Assembly: GCA_028289425.1 (NCBI GenBank)
Contig: JANQPL010000004.1
Location: 434,001 to 498,000 of the forward strand
From: Alphaproteobacteria bacterium
Lineage (GTDB): Bacteria; Pseudomonadota; Alphaproteobacteria; JANQMY01
Length of the DNA stretch: 64,000 nucleotides
Direction of reading: 5' to 3'
A program made the translations under genes and the position numbers. Numbering within the stretch: position 1 is the first letter of the stretch; every line of letters starts with the position of its first letter. This document shows, piece by piece, positions 19,576 through 28,232 of this stretch. The notes below the pieces were generated by a model that saw nothing but the letters and a program-made list of their open reading frames with translations, was not told the origin of the DNA and made no database searches.

Positions 19576-20826
19576 CTATTGACCCGCCATGAGATCTGCC
19601 GCGATCTCTTTTGGCAGAAACACCGCCAGGCGGCCAGGCTGTTTCATGCGTCCGGCCACATCGCCGGCATCGGCACCAAAGCCGAGAAACACATCACCCC
19701 GCACCGGCCCGCGAATGGCGCCGCCCGTGTCCTGGGCCACCATCAATCGTTGAAGCGGCGCACCCTCCAGAACATCGTTCGCATTCGCATCTGCCGCCGT
19801 CGGCTCGGGCGGCCAGCTTGTGTCCAGCCACAAAGGCAATCCGAGCCCCCAATGCTTTAGATCGACCGCCAAGCTACGACCCGGGGTGAGCGCCACTGAT
19901 TGGGCGCCTAGGGGCCCCAACGTTTCATCGTCGACAATAATCTCGCGAAAGTACACATAAGAGCTGTTGGTGTTCATCACCTCTGCAGCCTGGTCCGGAT
20001 TGTCATCTAGCCATTGGCGGATCGACTGCATGGTCACCTCTTCCAGGGCCATGTGACCGTCGCGCACCAGCACCCGGCCGATGGCGGTATAGGGATGACC
20101 GTTTTGGGCGGCATACCCCACGCGCATCACTTGTCCATCATCGAGAACCACCCGGCCTGACCCCTGAATGTGAAGGAAAAAGGCATCGACCGCGCTGTCG
20201 ACCCACACCAGCGGCTCATGTGCATCGCTTGGTGCCCGCTCGATTTCCGCGCGCGCCGCATAGGGCCGCAGCCGAATGCCATCCACACGGCCCGCGACCC
20301 GGCGCCCCCGCAGGTCCGCGCGAAAATCGCCCAGGTCGACCATGATCAAATCGGCCGGCCGCTGGTAAAGCGGCACGCCAAAGTCATCGCTCTTCGTCCG
20401 GGAGCCGCGCAATTCCGGTTCGTAATAGCCGGTAAACAGACCCTCTGTGTCCTGATGATTGGCGGCGGTGAAAGCGACGAAGCGATCTTCGAAGAACCGG
20501 CGCGCCGTCTCGGGATCGTCCAAGGGCACTTGCCGCGCCTGATCGCACACCGGTCGCCAGGCGCCATAGGTCCCGAAGGCAGGTCGTGCCGACGTCAACG
20601 GTTTGTCTTGCGGGCGTCCTTGCCATCGGTCACAACTGCGCAGGAACGGCGCGATCGCCAAGCGCACATCATCAGACGCCCATCCGGCAAGCGACCGCAC
20701 TTCTATCGGAGTCAGAATCAACCGGTCGGGCTCGGCCGGCGGTGGCGCCCGAAACATGGACAGCAACCCCCACAACAACCCGGCCAACGCCAAAACGCCG
20801 AAGCTGATAATGGCAAGCGGTCGCAT
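19576..20826 (-). CDS. mltA: Membrane-bound lytic murein transglycosylase A
   Basis: 416-residue MltA that cleaves peptidoglycan glycan strands to 1,6-anhydro-muropeptides. An N-terminal hydrophobic segment (LAIISFGVLALAGLLWGLL) anchors or exports it. MltA core marks are GLFTGYYEPELRGSRTKSDDFGVPLYQRP and IQGSGRVVLDDGQ. The 3D domain near the C-terminus carries AQDTGGAIRGPVRGDVFLGFG with the catalytic Asp. No lipobox Cys was seen, unlike the E. coli enzyme. Confidence 0.95.
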   Translation of the reverse strand: MRPLAIISFGVLALAGLLWGLLSMFRAPPPAEPDRLILTPIEVRSLAGWASDDVRLAIAPFLRSCDRWQGRPQDKPLTSARPAFGTYGAWRPVCDQARQVPLDDPETARRFFEDRFVAFTAANHQDTEGLFTGYYEPELRGSRTKSDDFGVPLYQRPADLIMVDLGDFRADLRGRRVAGRVDGIRLRPYAARAEIERAPSDAHEPLVWVDSAVDAFFLHIQGSGRVVLDDGQVMRVGYAAQNGHPYTAIGRVLVRDGHMALEEVTMQSIRQWLDDNPDQAAEVMNTNSSYVYFREIIVDDETLGPLGAQSVALTPGRSLAVDLKHWGLGLPLWLDTSWPPEPTAADANANDVLEGAPLQRLMVAQDTGGAIRGPVRGDVFLGFGADAGDVAGRMKQPGRLAVFLPKEIAADLMAGQ

Positions 20827-20902
20827 CGTTCAACTTCCTGGCTTCAGCTTCCTGGGGTTATCCGCTCTTGGGTTGGGGCAAGGCAGGTTGGCGGTTACCG
20901 CC

Positions 20903-21619
20903 TTAGGCCACAGCCGTGTCGTCGGCGCCGGTGGCCACCAGAACCCAGTTCGGGTTACGGCTTCCCACATCGCGGGCAAAGGTCCAGATGTCCCGGACTT
21001 CACGAACCTGGTTCGGGTCGCCTTCGATCACCGCCCCTTCGGAGTCTTTTGTCACCGAAATCAGTTCGCTGACAAACTTGACGGAAATCTCGGCGGTCGC
21101 ACGCACCAGCGAGGCGGCCGCGATTTCGGCAGAGCGAATACCGACAAAACTCGATTCAACGATCTGCCCGGCCCGCTCCCGCTGGTCGATCACTTGCGCA
21201 AATTGGTCGTAAACATCGTCAGACAAAAGGGGCTGCAACGTGGCTTTGTCGCCATTGGCAAATCCGGTGACGATAATCTCGTAGGCGCCCCGCGCGCCGC
21301 CCAAAAAGTCGTCGGGGGTAAATGTCCGGTCCGCCAGTTCGATATCGGTGAGGGTTTGGGCCACGGTGCCTGAATAGCGATTGCTGCCTTGGGCAAAGGT
21401 TGCGGCAGCTTCGTCGTTGGGTGAGCTGGCGCGGCCGGGCAGCGGCACGGTCTTGTCATCGGCCGGCATGCTTGGCTGGTCTTGCTTATCCCGACGCAAC
21501 CCATCCCGCGGCTGTCCTTCATGGCCGGTACGGCGTCCCAAAACCGTCCACAGCTGGAAGATAAGAAAGACCGCGAGGATCGCGAAAAAAATGATGTCGA
21601 GATACTTCAGTTCTTCCAT
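20903..21619 (-). CDS. Tim44/TimA-like import-inner-membrane domain protein
   Basis: 238 residues. One N-terminal membrane helix (LDIIFFAILAVFLIFQLWTVLG) is followed by a polar linker with RRTGHEG and a C-terminal Tim44-like domain (from about residue 95: FTPDDFLGGARGAYEIIVTGFANGDKATLQPLLSDDVYDQF). In Alphaproteobacteria this family sits between mltA and secB/fxsA genes, as here. It is related to mitochondrial Tim44, but its bacterial role is poorly defined. It is probably a periplasm- or cytoplasm-facing membrane factor. Confidence 0.92.
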   Translation of the reverse strand: MEELKYLDIIFFAILAVFLIFQLWTVLGRRTGHEGQPRDGLRRDKQDQPSMPADDKTVPLPGRASSPNDEAAATFAQGSNRYSGTVAQTLTDIELADRTFTPDDFLGGARGAYEIIVTGFANGDKATLQPLLSDDVYDQFAQVIDQRERAGQIVESSFVGIRSAEIAAASLVRATAEISVKFVSELISVTKDSEGAVIEGDPNQVREVRDIWTFARDVGSRNPNWVLVATGADDTAVA

Positions 21620-21787
21620 CCCTGCCTATTTTCATGTTGCCGGTTGCGTACAACCGGGGCGTCACGCCTTACACTAAACTTCCTTGCCGAAACGGTCCAG
21701 GTCGGCAGCTTGCCGATCTTGCGCCCAAATCATGGACATTTTGCGACCGGGCGCCGATTTGGGCCGATAATGCAAAAAGAATACACC
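21620..21787. other. Intergenic region before the Tim44-like gene
   Basis: Left half of the 343-base gap between the divergent Tim44-like gene and fxsA. It contains one small perfect hairpin, CCGGTTG-CGTA-CAACCGG at 21640-21657, close to the Tim44-like start codon on the minus strand. No open frame with coding character was seen. The right half is described separately as the fxsA promoter and leader hairpin. Confidence 0.5.
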
Positions 21788-21816
21788 TTGGGATACGATT
21801 GCACAGGCCCTACATA
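21788..21816 (+). promoter_or_regulatory. Candidate housekeeping promoter of fxsA
   Basis: TTGGGA at 21788-21793, a 17-base spacer, then TACATA at 21811-21816. This would start transcription near 21823 and give a leader of about 140 bases before the fxsA ATG. Assigned by pattern only. Confidence 0.4.
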
Positions 21817-21831
21817 GATACTGTTAATTAG

Positions 21832-21877
21832 GGCGCGATCCGGTGAAAGGGAACCCGGTTCACCGTCCAATCGCGCC
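21832..21877. promoter_or_regulatory. Structured hairpin in the presumed fxsA leader
   Basis: A 46-base nested inverted repeat: GGCGCGAT (21832-21839) pairs with ATCGCGCC (21870-21877), GGTGAA (21842-21847) with TTCACC (21859-21864), and an inner GGG with CCC. Internal loops are 2 and 5 bases. It lies between divergent genes, so it cannot simply terminate a known upstream gene. It may be a leader structure or part of an unannotated small RNA. Confidence 0.55.
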
Positions 21878-21962
21878 AAAATCAACGACTTTGTACGTGA
21901 TCCAATCCATGAGGAACGATCATACCCCAGGTAATTAGGTGCCTTGCCGCGGAATAGCAACT

Positions 21963-22427
21963 ATGCCCTTCATTTTGTTAGCCCTGTTTATTGGCGTCCC
22001 TCTGATCGAAATTGCCGTTTTTATCCAGGTCGGCGGTTTTCTGGGTCTTTGGCCCACCTTGGCCATTGTTGTGGCGACGGCGGTCATGGGCACGGCCCTG
22101 CTTCAGATCCAGGGCTTCGGGATTCTGAGAAGAGCGGAACAGCATCTTAATCGTGGCGAGCTCCCGATCGGCGAGGTGATCAGCGGCGTATTTCTGCTGG
22201 TGGCGGGCGCCTTGCTGCTGACACCCGGCTTCGTTACGGACGCGGTGGGCTTTGCCCTGTTCATACCAGCCGTTCGGCTCGCAATCGGCCGCGCCATTCT
22301 GCGTGGTCTTGCGTCCCGCGGTTCGCTACACATCTATCGCGCTTCGCCCTCGGGCCCACATCAGGGACCGCGACGTGATGGCGACGGCCCGTGGACCATC
22401 GACGGCGATTATCGGGAACTCGACTGA
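21963..22427 (+). CDS. fxsA: FxsA family membrane protein
   Basis: 154 residues of the FxsA family (named for suppression of F-plasmid exclusion of phage T7). Start ATG 21963 gives MPFILLALFIGVPLIEIAVFIQVGGFLG; in-frame upstream codons lack the family pattern. Several hydrophobic segments follow, including TLAIVVATAVMGTALL and ISGVFLLVAGALLLTPGFVTDAVG, a family signature. The C-terminus is polar. It precedes secB by about 110 bases on the same strand. Confidence 0.93.
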   Translation: MPFILLALFIGVPLIEIAVFIQVGGFLGLWPTLAIVVATAVMGTALLQIQGFGILRRAEQHLNRGELPIGEVISGVFLLVAGALLLTPGFVTDAVGFALFIPAVRLAIGRAILRGLASRGSLHIYRASPSGPHQGPRRDGDGPWTIDGDYRELD

Positions 22428-22538
22428 GGGGCCATCCGTCTTGTGAGGATCGGGCAGACGTGGTAGCTGCCTTCGGACAACCCCTGATCGGCCGATCCGG
22501 CCGGCAAAGCCAATCCATCCAGAGAGGAGTTGCGTCCC

Positions 22539-23051
22539 ATGGCGGAGAACGAAACCACAAATCCCGTCGGCGCGGACGGACAAAACAATCCGGCCATGCG
22601 CGTCATCGGCCAATATGTGAAAGACCTGTCGTTCGAAAACCCCGGCGCGCCCGCATCTCTCACCACAAACAGTGCCCAACCGGCGATCCAGGTGTCCGTC
22701 GATGTGGCCGGCCGGCGCCTCTCCAACACCGAATATGAGTCAGAGCTCAAAATAACCGTGAATGCAAAACGCGGCGACACAACCGCCTTCCTGGTGGAAT
22801 TGTCTTACGCCGGCGTGGTGCAAGTTCAGAATGTTACGAATGAAATGCTGCAGCCGCTTCTCTTGATGGAAGTGCCGCGGCTGCTTTTCCCCTTCGCCCG
22901 CCGCATCGTGGCGGATGTAACCCGGGATGGCGGCTTCCCGCCATTGATGCTGGAGCCGATCGACTTCACCCAGCTCTACCGGGAACAGATGTCGAAACAA
23001 CAAGAAGGCCAAGCAGCTGGGGATGTACCGCCGCCGCCGGCCCCGAACTAA
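22539..23051 (+). CDS. secB: Protein-export chaperone SecB
   Basis: 170-residue cytosolic chaperone that keeps preproteins unfolded and hands them to SecA. Conserved blocks are IGQYVKDLSFENPGAP, VDVAGRRLS, VELSYAGVVQVQN, LLLMEVPRLLFPFARRIVADVTRDGGFPPLMLEPIDFTQLY. ATG 22539 is the start, with GAGAGGAG about 10 bases upstream; an in-frame TTG at 22530 is less likely. Confidence 0.97.
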   Translation: MAENETTNPVGADGQNNPAMRVIGQYVKDLSFENPGAPASLTTNSAQPAIQVSVDVAGRRLSNTEYESELKITVNAKRGDTTAFLVELSYAGVVQVQNVTNEMLQPLLLMEVPRLLFPFARRIVADVTRDGGFPPLMLEPIDFTQLYREQMSKQQEGQAAGDVPPPPAPN

Positions 23052-23070
23052 AGCGCGCCTGTCCTAGACA

Positions 23071-23763
23071 TTATTTACCGCTGTTCCACAGAGCCGGCAC
23101 CGGCAGGGCATCGAGAAATTCTTTGTGCGCCTTCGCTTCTTGCTCGGTGACGAGCGACGGCAACGGTGTCGGGCGTGGCGCGCGGGCCACCAGTTTTCGG
23201 CCGCCATTGCCTGCCGCCGCTTCCCCTCTGTCCGAAAAAGAAAGGCCCGGTTGGGCGCCACCGATAAGCTCCAAATAGACTTGGGCTAAAAGTTCCGCAT
23301 CCAAAAGCGCGCCGTGCACGGTGCGTTCCGATGCGTCGATCTGAAACCGCTTACACAGCGCATCCAAGCTGGCGGGCGCGCCCGGGTATTTGCGCCGCGC
23401 GATCATCAGCGTGTCCACGGATTGTTCCGGCAGGATGGGCTCTGCTTCCAATTGACCCAGTTCGAAGTTCAGGAATTTAAGGTCGAAGGACGCATTGTGG
23501 ATAACCACCGGATCGTCCGCCACGAAGTCTCGGAAATCGACCGCAATCTCTGAAAACACCGGCTTGTCGCTCAAAAAATCCGACGACAGGCCGTGAACCC
23601 GTTCCGCCTCTTCGGGCATGTCCCTTTCCGGGTTGATGTACACCTGATAGTTCCGGCCGGTGGGCACATGGTGTTTGAGTTCCACGCAACCGATTTCGAC
23701 GATCCGGTGCCCTTCGGTGGGATCAAGGCCTGTGGTTTCGGTATCGACGACAATCTCGCGCAT
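23071..23763 (-). CDS. dnaQ: DNA polymerase III subunit epsilon (proofreading exonuclease)
   Basis: 230-residue DEDDh 3'-5' exonuclease that proofreads for the replicative polymerase. ExoI motif VDTETTGLDP (Asp7, Glu9), ExoII HNASFDLKFLNFEL, and ExoIII with HGALLDAELLAQVYLEL are intact. The C-terminal ~45 residues would contact the alpha subunit. ATG 23763 gives MREIVVDTE; an upstream GTG at 23775 is possible but adds an unusual MHAS leader. Gene order coaE-dnaQ-(secB) is typical for the class. Confidence 0.97.
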   Translation of the reverse strand: MREIVVDTETTGLDPTEGHRIVEIGCVELKHHVPTGRNYQVYINPERDMPEEAERVHGLSSDFLSDKPVFSEIAVDFRDFVADDPVVIHNASFDLKFLNFELGQLEAEPILPEQSVDTLMIARRKYPGAPASLDALCKRFQIDASERTVHGALLDAELLAQVYLELIGGAQPGLSFSDRGEAAAGNGGRKLVARAPRPTPLPSLVTEQEAKAHKEFLDALPVPALWNSGK

Positions 23764-23804
23764 GGAGGCGTGCACTCACTGTGAAAGAAGGCGACTCACT
23801 ATCT

Positions 23805-23877
23805 ACATCGATAAAATAGAGCAAGTTTGTGCGCTCAATCCAACCCCGCGTGGGTTGGTTTGAGCGCACGTTGCTCT
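23805..23877 (-). terminator. Strong palindrome after coaE, likely intrinsic terminator
   Basis: Near-perfect long inverted repeat from AGAGCAA (23818-23824) to TTGCTCT (23871-23877), with inner pairs GTGCGCTCAA/TTGAGCGCAC and CCAACCC/GGGTTGG around a 5-base loop. On the minus strand it is followed by ATTTTAT (23811-23817). It would terminate the leftward ppsR-maf-aroE-coaE transcript before dnaQ. A repeat-family origin is also possible. Confidence 0.65.
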
Positions 23878-23886
23878 AGGCGCCGC

Positions 23887-24513
23887 TTAAGCTTGTGGCT
23901 TGCGTTGCGTCCAAACGGTACCGGTGTGTTGTTTCAGGGCCTTGATCACGTCCGCCACTTGCGCCCGCGCATGGTCAAGCCCCTGATTGGTGTCGACGAC
24001 ATAGTCAGCCCTTTCACGTTTTTCCGCATCGGGCGTCTGCCGTTCCAGAATGCCCAAAAACTTTTCCTCGGTCATGCCGGGGCGCTCTAGAACACGCTTC
24101 TTTTGGGTCTCGAACGGCGCCGAGACCACGACAATCACATCCACGCGGGCCTCGCCGCCGGTCTCGAACAACAGCGGAATGTCCAGGATCACCATGGTGG
24201 CCCCGTTTCTTTCCGCTTCAAGAAGCCAATCGAGCTGCGCCTTGCCCACCAAGGGGTGAATAATGGCCTCAAGGCGTTTCATGGCGTCCCCTTCGCCGAC
24301 CACAAATTTGCTCAGCGCATCGCGGTCGATCGCCCCGTCCTTGACGACACCGGGAAATGCCTCGCCGATCGGTTCGACTGCCGCCCCGCCCACGTCATAA
24401 AGCGCATGGACCGCCGCATCCGCGTCATAGACCGGCAGGCCGGCGTCCCGGAACATCTTGGCCGTTTCAGATTTGCCCATGCCGATCGACCCGGTAAGCC
24501 CCACCAGAAGCAT
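23887..24513 (-). CDS. coaE: Dephospho-CoA kinase
   Basis: 208-residue P-loop kinase that phosphorylates dephospho-CoA in the last step of CoA synthesis. Walker A GSIGMGKS lies at residues 8-15, the LID/CoA region includes [13 protein letters not shown], and [12 protein letters not shown] and [14 protein letters not shown] are conserved. AGGAG precedes the ATG. It follows aroE by 11 bases in a leftward operon starting at ppsR. Confidence 0.97.
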   Translation of the reverse strand: MLLVGLTGSIGMGKSETAKMFRDAGLPVYDADAAVHALYDVGGAAVEPIGEAFPGVVKDGAIDRDALSKFVVGEGDAMKRLEAIIHPLVGKAQLDWLLEAERNGATMVILDIPLLFETGGEARVDVIVVVSAPFETQKKRVLERPGMTEEKFLGILERQTPDAEKRERADYVVDTNQGLDHARAQVADVIKALKQHTGTVWTQRKPQA

Positions 24514-24524
24514 GTTCTGTTCTC

Positions 24525-25391
24525 CTAAGTTGACCCCAGAATGAGCTGGCGCTGTTGATCCTCCACCGTGGGGTCAATGCCGAACCACGCCTTGAAGGCG
24601 GGCCGCGCCTGGTGAAGCAACATGCCAAGACCGTCTACGGTGACACATCCCCGCGCCGACGCCCCGCGCAGCAGATCGGTCTCCAAGGGCTGATAGACAA
24701 TATCATTGACGACGCAGTCGGAGGACAGGCCCGAGAGATCGATCGTGAGTGGCGGTTGCCCCGCCATGCCGAGAGATGTGGCGTTGATGAGAAAACGAAT
24801 GTTGGGCAACAAGGCCGAAATATCCTCCCAAGGCACAAATCGGATAGAGACATTTCCGTGGGCGACCGCCTTAATGGAACCTGCCATCTGATCGGCGAGC
24901 TGTTCCGCTCGCTTCACGGTCCGGTTGGCAACCACAATATCTGGCACACCAAGCTCGGCAAGACCCGCCACCACCGCGCGAGCGGCCCCGCCTGCCCCCA
25001 AGACCAGCGCCGTCCCGTCCCAACGTGCGTCCGGTGCGCCAAGCCGCAGGTTTTCGGCAAAACCGAAGACATCCGTGTTGTCTCCGATCAACCGGTCGCC
25101 GGAGACTTTGATCATGTTGCAGGCCCCCACCCCGGTCACGAGCGGCGTGACCTCATCCAAAAACGGAATGCAGCTTTCTTTGTGAGGGATCGTCACCGAA
25201 CAGCCGGCTAGCCCCAGTGCCGGGAGCGCGCGCAACGCTTGTTCCAATTGCGCAGGGTCGATGGCGAGCGGCACGACCACGCCGTCAATACCATGCCGGT
25301 CAAGCCAATATTGATGGAGCTGAGGCGATTTGGAATGGGCGATTGGCCAGCCGATGACAGCCGCCACCGTGCCGGCACCCGTAAGTGTCAT
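24525..25391 (-). CDS. aroE: Shikimate dehydrogenase
   Basis: 288-residue NADP-dependent enzyme that reduces 3-dehydroshikimate in aromatic amino-acid synthesis. Shikimate-binding Ser residues are in [10 protein letters not shown] (20-22), the catalytic Lys in VTIPHKES, the NADP loop in [11 protein letters not shown], and NATSLGM is present. The frame is open further upstream, but ATG 25391 overlaps the maf stop by 4 bases (ATGA) and gives the family N-terminus. Confidence 0.97.
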   Translation of the reverse strand: MTLTGAGTVAAVIGWPIAHSKSPQLHQYWLDRHGIDGVVVPLAIDPAQLEQALRALPALGLAGCSVTIPHKESCIPFLDEVTPLVTGVGACNMIKVSGDRLIGDNTDVFGFAENLRLGAPDARWDGTALVLGAGGAARAVVAGLAELGVPDIVVANRTVKRAEQLADQMAGSIKAVAHGNVSIRFVPWEDISALLPNIRFLINATSLGMAGQPPLTIDLSGLSSDCVVNDIVYQPLETDLLRGASARGCVTVDGLGMLLHQARPAFKAWFGIDPTVEDQQRQLILGST

Positions 25392-26005
25392 GACGGCAAT
25401 ACCTTCTGTGTACGGAAATATTCGAGTAGCGGCAATAAAGGCAGTCCTAGAATGGTGAAATAATTTCCGCGCACCTGCTGGAACAGCTGTGCGCCGGTTG
25501 CCTCCAATTGATAGCAGCCCACCGTGCTCAAGGCCACGTCGCCCAGCTCGGTAAGATACCGTTCGATAAACCCGTCGGTGAGCGGACGCATGGTAAGCTC
25601 CGCCTGATCTATGTGGTGCCAGTCCTCTTCCCCGTTTCGGAAGACGGCGCATGCGGAAATCAGGACATGGGAGCGGCCGCTCAAGCGACGCAGATGGTCC
25701 GTTGCTTCTGCCCGAGAACGCGCTTTGTCGAGGCGTTTGCCTTCTAGAACAAGAATTTGATCGGCGCCGATGGTCAGGGCCGATGCCGGCAGCTCGGGTA
25801 GAGACGATACCTGTTGGGCTTTTGCCCGCGCCAGGATCAGCGCGAGATCCCGCGGCTCGGTCGAGGTTCCATCGTGCTTTGCCTTGATTGCCTCTTCGTC
25901 CACCAAAGAAGACCTGACCGACATAGCAAGACCGGCGGCTTCCAGCATGGCGCGGCGGCTCTTGCTGGCCGACGCCAGAACAACATTCGACTGATGATCA
26001 ATCAA
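25388..26005 (-). CDS. maf: Maf-like nucleoside triphosphate pyrophosphatase
   Basis: 205 residues of the Maf family, which hydrolyses dTTP/UTP or modified nucleotides to monophosphates. N-terminal LASASKSRRAML (10-21) and the EEAIKAKH and GADQILVLEGKRLDKA segments are the nucleotide-binding marks. RSHVLISACAVFRNGEE and VALSTVGCYQLEATGAQLF follow. The start overlaps the ppsR end by 8 bases. Confidence 0.94.
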   Translation of the reverse strand: MIDHQSNVVLASASKSRRAMLEAAGLAMSVRSSLVDEEAIKAKHDGTSTEPRDLALILARAKAQQVSSLPELPASALTIGADQILVLEGKRLDKARSRAEATDHLRRLSGRSHVLISACAVFRNGEEDWHHIDQAELTMRPLTDGFIERYLTELGDVALSTVGCYQLEATGAQLFQQVRGNYFTILGLPLLPLLEYFRTQKVLPS

Positions 26006-26828
26006 CAGATTGCCGATTGTATAGGTTGAGGATGGCGGCAGCCGTTTCCTCGATGGACCGACGTGTCACATCGATGACGGGCCAGCCATAGCGGGCAAAC
26101 AGCCGCCGGGCCTGCTGGGTTTCTTCGCGGATTTTTTCGATGTTCACGTAATCCGTCTCTTTGTCCTCATTGAGGGACAAGAGCCTGTTGCGCCGAATCT
26201 GGATCAAACGATCGGGGCTCACGGTAAGGCCCACGACCAGTGGGCGCTCGACCTCTTCCAGTTCCTGCGGCAGGGGACAATTGGGCACGACCGGCACATT
26301 GGCTGCCTTGATCCCGCGGTTGGCAAGGTAGATGCAGGTCGGGGTTTTCGATGTGCGGCTGACCCCCACCAGAATGGCATCCGCATCATTCAAGTCCGCG
26401 GCCCCTTGGCCGTCATCGTGAGCCATGGTGTAACGCAAAGCCTCGATCCGCGCGAAATAATCCGCATCCAAACTATGCTGGCCGCCGGGCTTGTGGGACA
26501 GCTCTGTCCCCAAATAGTTGCGCAGCGCCAGGAGCACCGGGTCCAATACCGAGATGCAAGGCATTTGCAGGTCGCGGGCCCGTTCCTCAAGCCGCGCCCG
26601 AAGCTCGTCGTTCATCATGGTATAGAGCACCACACCGGGCGCCGTCTCAATTTCATTCATCACCCGGTCGATTTGTTTGCGCGACCGCACAAGGGCATAG
26701 ATGTGTTCCACCGGTTCCACCATGTCGAATTGGGCACAGGCGGCTTTTGCGATCGCATTCAGCGTCTCGCCCGTGGCATCGGAAACCAGATGCAGGTGGA
26801 AGAATATCTTTGGCTTATCGGCGTCCAT
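25998..26828 (-). CDS. ppsR: Pyruvate, phosphate dikinase regulatory protein (bifunctional kinase/phosphorylase)
   Basis: 276-residue DUF299 protein; the family switches PEP synthase or PPDK by ADP-dependent phosphorylation and Pi-dependent dephosphorylation. N-terminus FFHLHLVSDATGETLNAIAKA and the P-loop GVSRTSKT (155-162) are diagnostic, as is KAANVPVVPNCPLP. It is first in the leftward ppsR-maf-aroE-coaE unit and divergent from hemE. Its homologue RP001 flanks the replication origin in Caulobacter and Rickettsia. Confidence 0.95.
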   Translation of the reverse strand: MDADKPKIFFHLHLVSDATGETLNAIAKAACAQFDMVEPVEHIYALVRSRKQIDRVMNEIETAPGVVLYTMMNDELRARLEERARDLQMPCISVLDPVLLALRNYLGTELSHKPGGQHSLDADYFARIEALRYTMAHDDGQGAADLNDADAILVGVSRTSKTPTCIYLANRGIKAANVPVVPNCPLPQELEEVERPLVVGLTVSPDRLIQIRRNRLLSLNEDKETDYVNIEKIREETQQARRLFARYGWPVIDVTRRSIEETAAAILNLYNRQSVD

Positions 26829-27203
26829 TAATCCCTCACAGAATATCCGCGGGGTTGAGGAAAACCTGACGATTATGGGGGTGGCCGCTTAAGTTTTGCA
26901 ATTTTCGAGAAATCTCTTTGCCGATTTGCCATGTGTGAATAGGTTGACACCCGCGACCATGAAATCTGGGGATAACATCGGCTACGACGGACCGCACCGT
27001 CCGAATCGTACCTCGAAACCGAGGATCCGCCATAACTTTCAGCCGGGTTTTGTGTGGCAACATGTTACATAGCGGTCCTTAAAAACCTGAATAATCCTGT
27101 TGAAATCAAGGGGATATGCGTTAATTCCCAGTTTTCACAGGCCCTACTACTTACAACTACCTTTTCTTTCTTAAGAAGGAAAAAGGGGAAAACAGGCAGC
27201 ACC
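26829..27203. other. Candidate chromosomal replication origin (ppsR-hemE intergenic region)
   Basis: 375 bases without a gene between divergent ppsR and hemE, the location of the mapped Caulobacter origin. Seen here: TTATCCCCA on the minus strand (26967-26975, one mismatch to the DnaA box), GTTTTCACA (27131-27139, one mismatch to TTWTNCACA), and weaker ATTCACACA on the minus strand (26932-26940). There is a hairpin at 26983-27010 (TACGA-CGGAC / GTCCG-TCGTA) and an AT-rich, pyrimidine/purine-biased stretch at 27145-27190. A CtrA-like half site TTAA lies at 27121. Gene polarity changes from mainly leftward to mainly rightward here. Box density is low, so the call rests chiefly on synteny. Confidence 0.55.
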
Positions 27204-28232
27204 TTGTCCTCACACTTTCTCTCCACCTTAGCTCGGCAACAAGGCACCGTTCCGCCAATCTGGCTCATGCGACAGGCGGGCCGCTATTTGTCCGAATACA
27301 GGGCGCTGCGGGCGCAAGCCAAAGATTTTGTCGATTTTTGCTTCTCACCAAAGCTTGCCGCCGAAGCGACATTGCAGCCCATCGACCGTTTCGATATGGA
27401 TGCCGCCATTCTTTTCGCGGATATTCTGCTCATTCCCTATGCCATGGGGCAGGATTTAACCTTCGCCGAGGGGGAAGGACCGCGTCTGCCGGGTTTGGCC
27501 GATGGCCACCAGATTGCCTTCAACGATATTCCCGAAACCATCGACGTGCTGGAGCCAGTGTTCGAAACCGTGCAACGGGTCCGGCAAGACTTGGACAGTA
27601 CCAAGGCGCTGATCGGCTTCGCTGGGGCCCCGTGGACGGTGGCTACCTATATGGTGCGCGGTCGGGGCGGGGAAGGCCACGCGGATGTGCGCGAATGGGC
27701 CTATCGCAATCCGGAGACGTTTGAGCGGCTGATGGATCAGCTGGTTGAGGCTACCTCCGCCTACTTGATCAAGCAGATCGACGCGGGTGCCGATGCGGTA
27801 CAGCTTTTCGATACCTGGGCAGGGGGGCTGCCGCCGTCCGCGTTTCATGCCTGGTGTGTGGAGCCCGTGCGGCGGATTGTCGAGCAACTGAGGGCGGCGC
27901 ACCCCACAATACCGATCATAGGATTTCCAAAATCTGTGGGCAGTCTGGCGGACCCGTATGTGCGGGCGACCAAGGTGGATGCTGTGGGTCTCGATTTTGG
28001 TGTGTCCCTGCAATGGGCGCGGGATGCCTTGTCGGAAAATGCCGTGCTGCAGGGCAATCTGGATCCTGTGGTGTTGGCCGTCGGCGGTGATTTGTTGCTT
28101 AGGGAAATCGACCTCATTCTGGAGACATTGGACGGGGTACCGTATGTCTTCAATTTGGGTCATGGCATCTTGCCCCACACGCCACCGGAGAATGTCAGTG
28201 TTCTGATGAAGCGTGTTCGGGGGTCGGCTTAG
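27204..28232 (+). CDS. hemE: Uroporphyrinogen decarboxylase
   Basis: 342 residues from TTG 27204. HemE decarboxylates uroporphyrinogen III to coproporphyrinogen III. Conserved are PPIWLMRQAGRYLSEYR, the substrate-binding Asp region DAAILFADILLIP, GFAGAPWTVATYMVRG and GHGILPHTPPENV. The frame stays open 150 bases further upstream to an ATG at 27054, but that part has no family similarity and would enter the intergenic region, so the start is placed near the family N-terminus. Purine-rich AAGAAGGAAAAAGGGG lies about 10-30 bases upstream. The start is uncertain by a few codons. Confidence 0.95.
   Translation: MSSHFLSTLARQQGTVPPIWLMRQAGRYLSEYRALRAQAKDFVDFCFSPKLAAEATLQPIDRFDMDAAILFADILLIPYAMGQDLTFAEGEGPRLPGLADGHQIAFNDIPETIDVLEPVFETVQRVRQDLDSTKALIGFAGAPWTVATYMVRGRGGEGHADVREWAYRNPETFERLMDQLVEATSAYLIKQIDAGADAVQLFDTWAGGLPPSAFHAWCVEPVRRIVEQLRAAHPTIPIIGFPKSVGSLADPYVRATKVDAVGLDFGVSLQWARDALSENAVLQGNLDPVVLAVGGDLLLREIDLILETLDGVPYVFNLGHGILPHTPPENVSVLMKRVRGSA

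Noticed and set aside
21482-21817. 111-codon rightward frame across the start of the Tim44-like gene and the gap
   Set aside because: Mostly the antisense shadow of the Tim44-like gene; composition (Arg/Cys/His-rich) is not protein-like.
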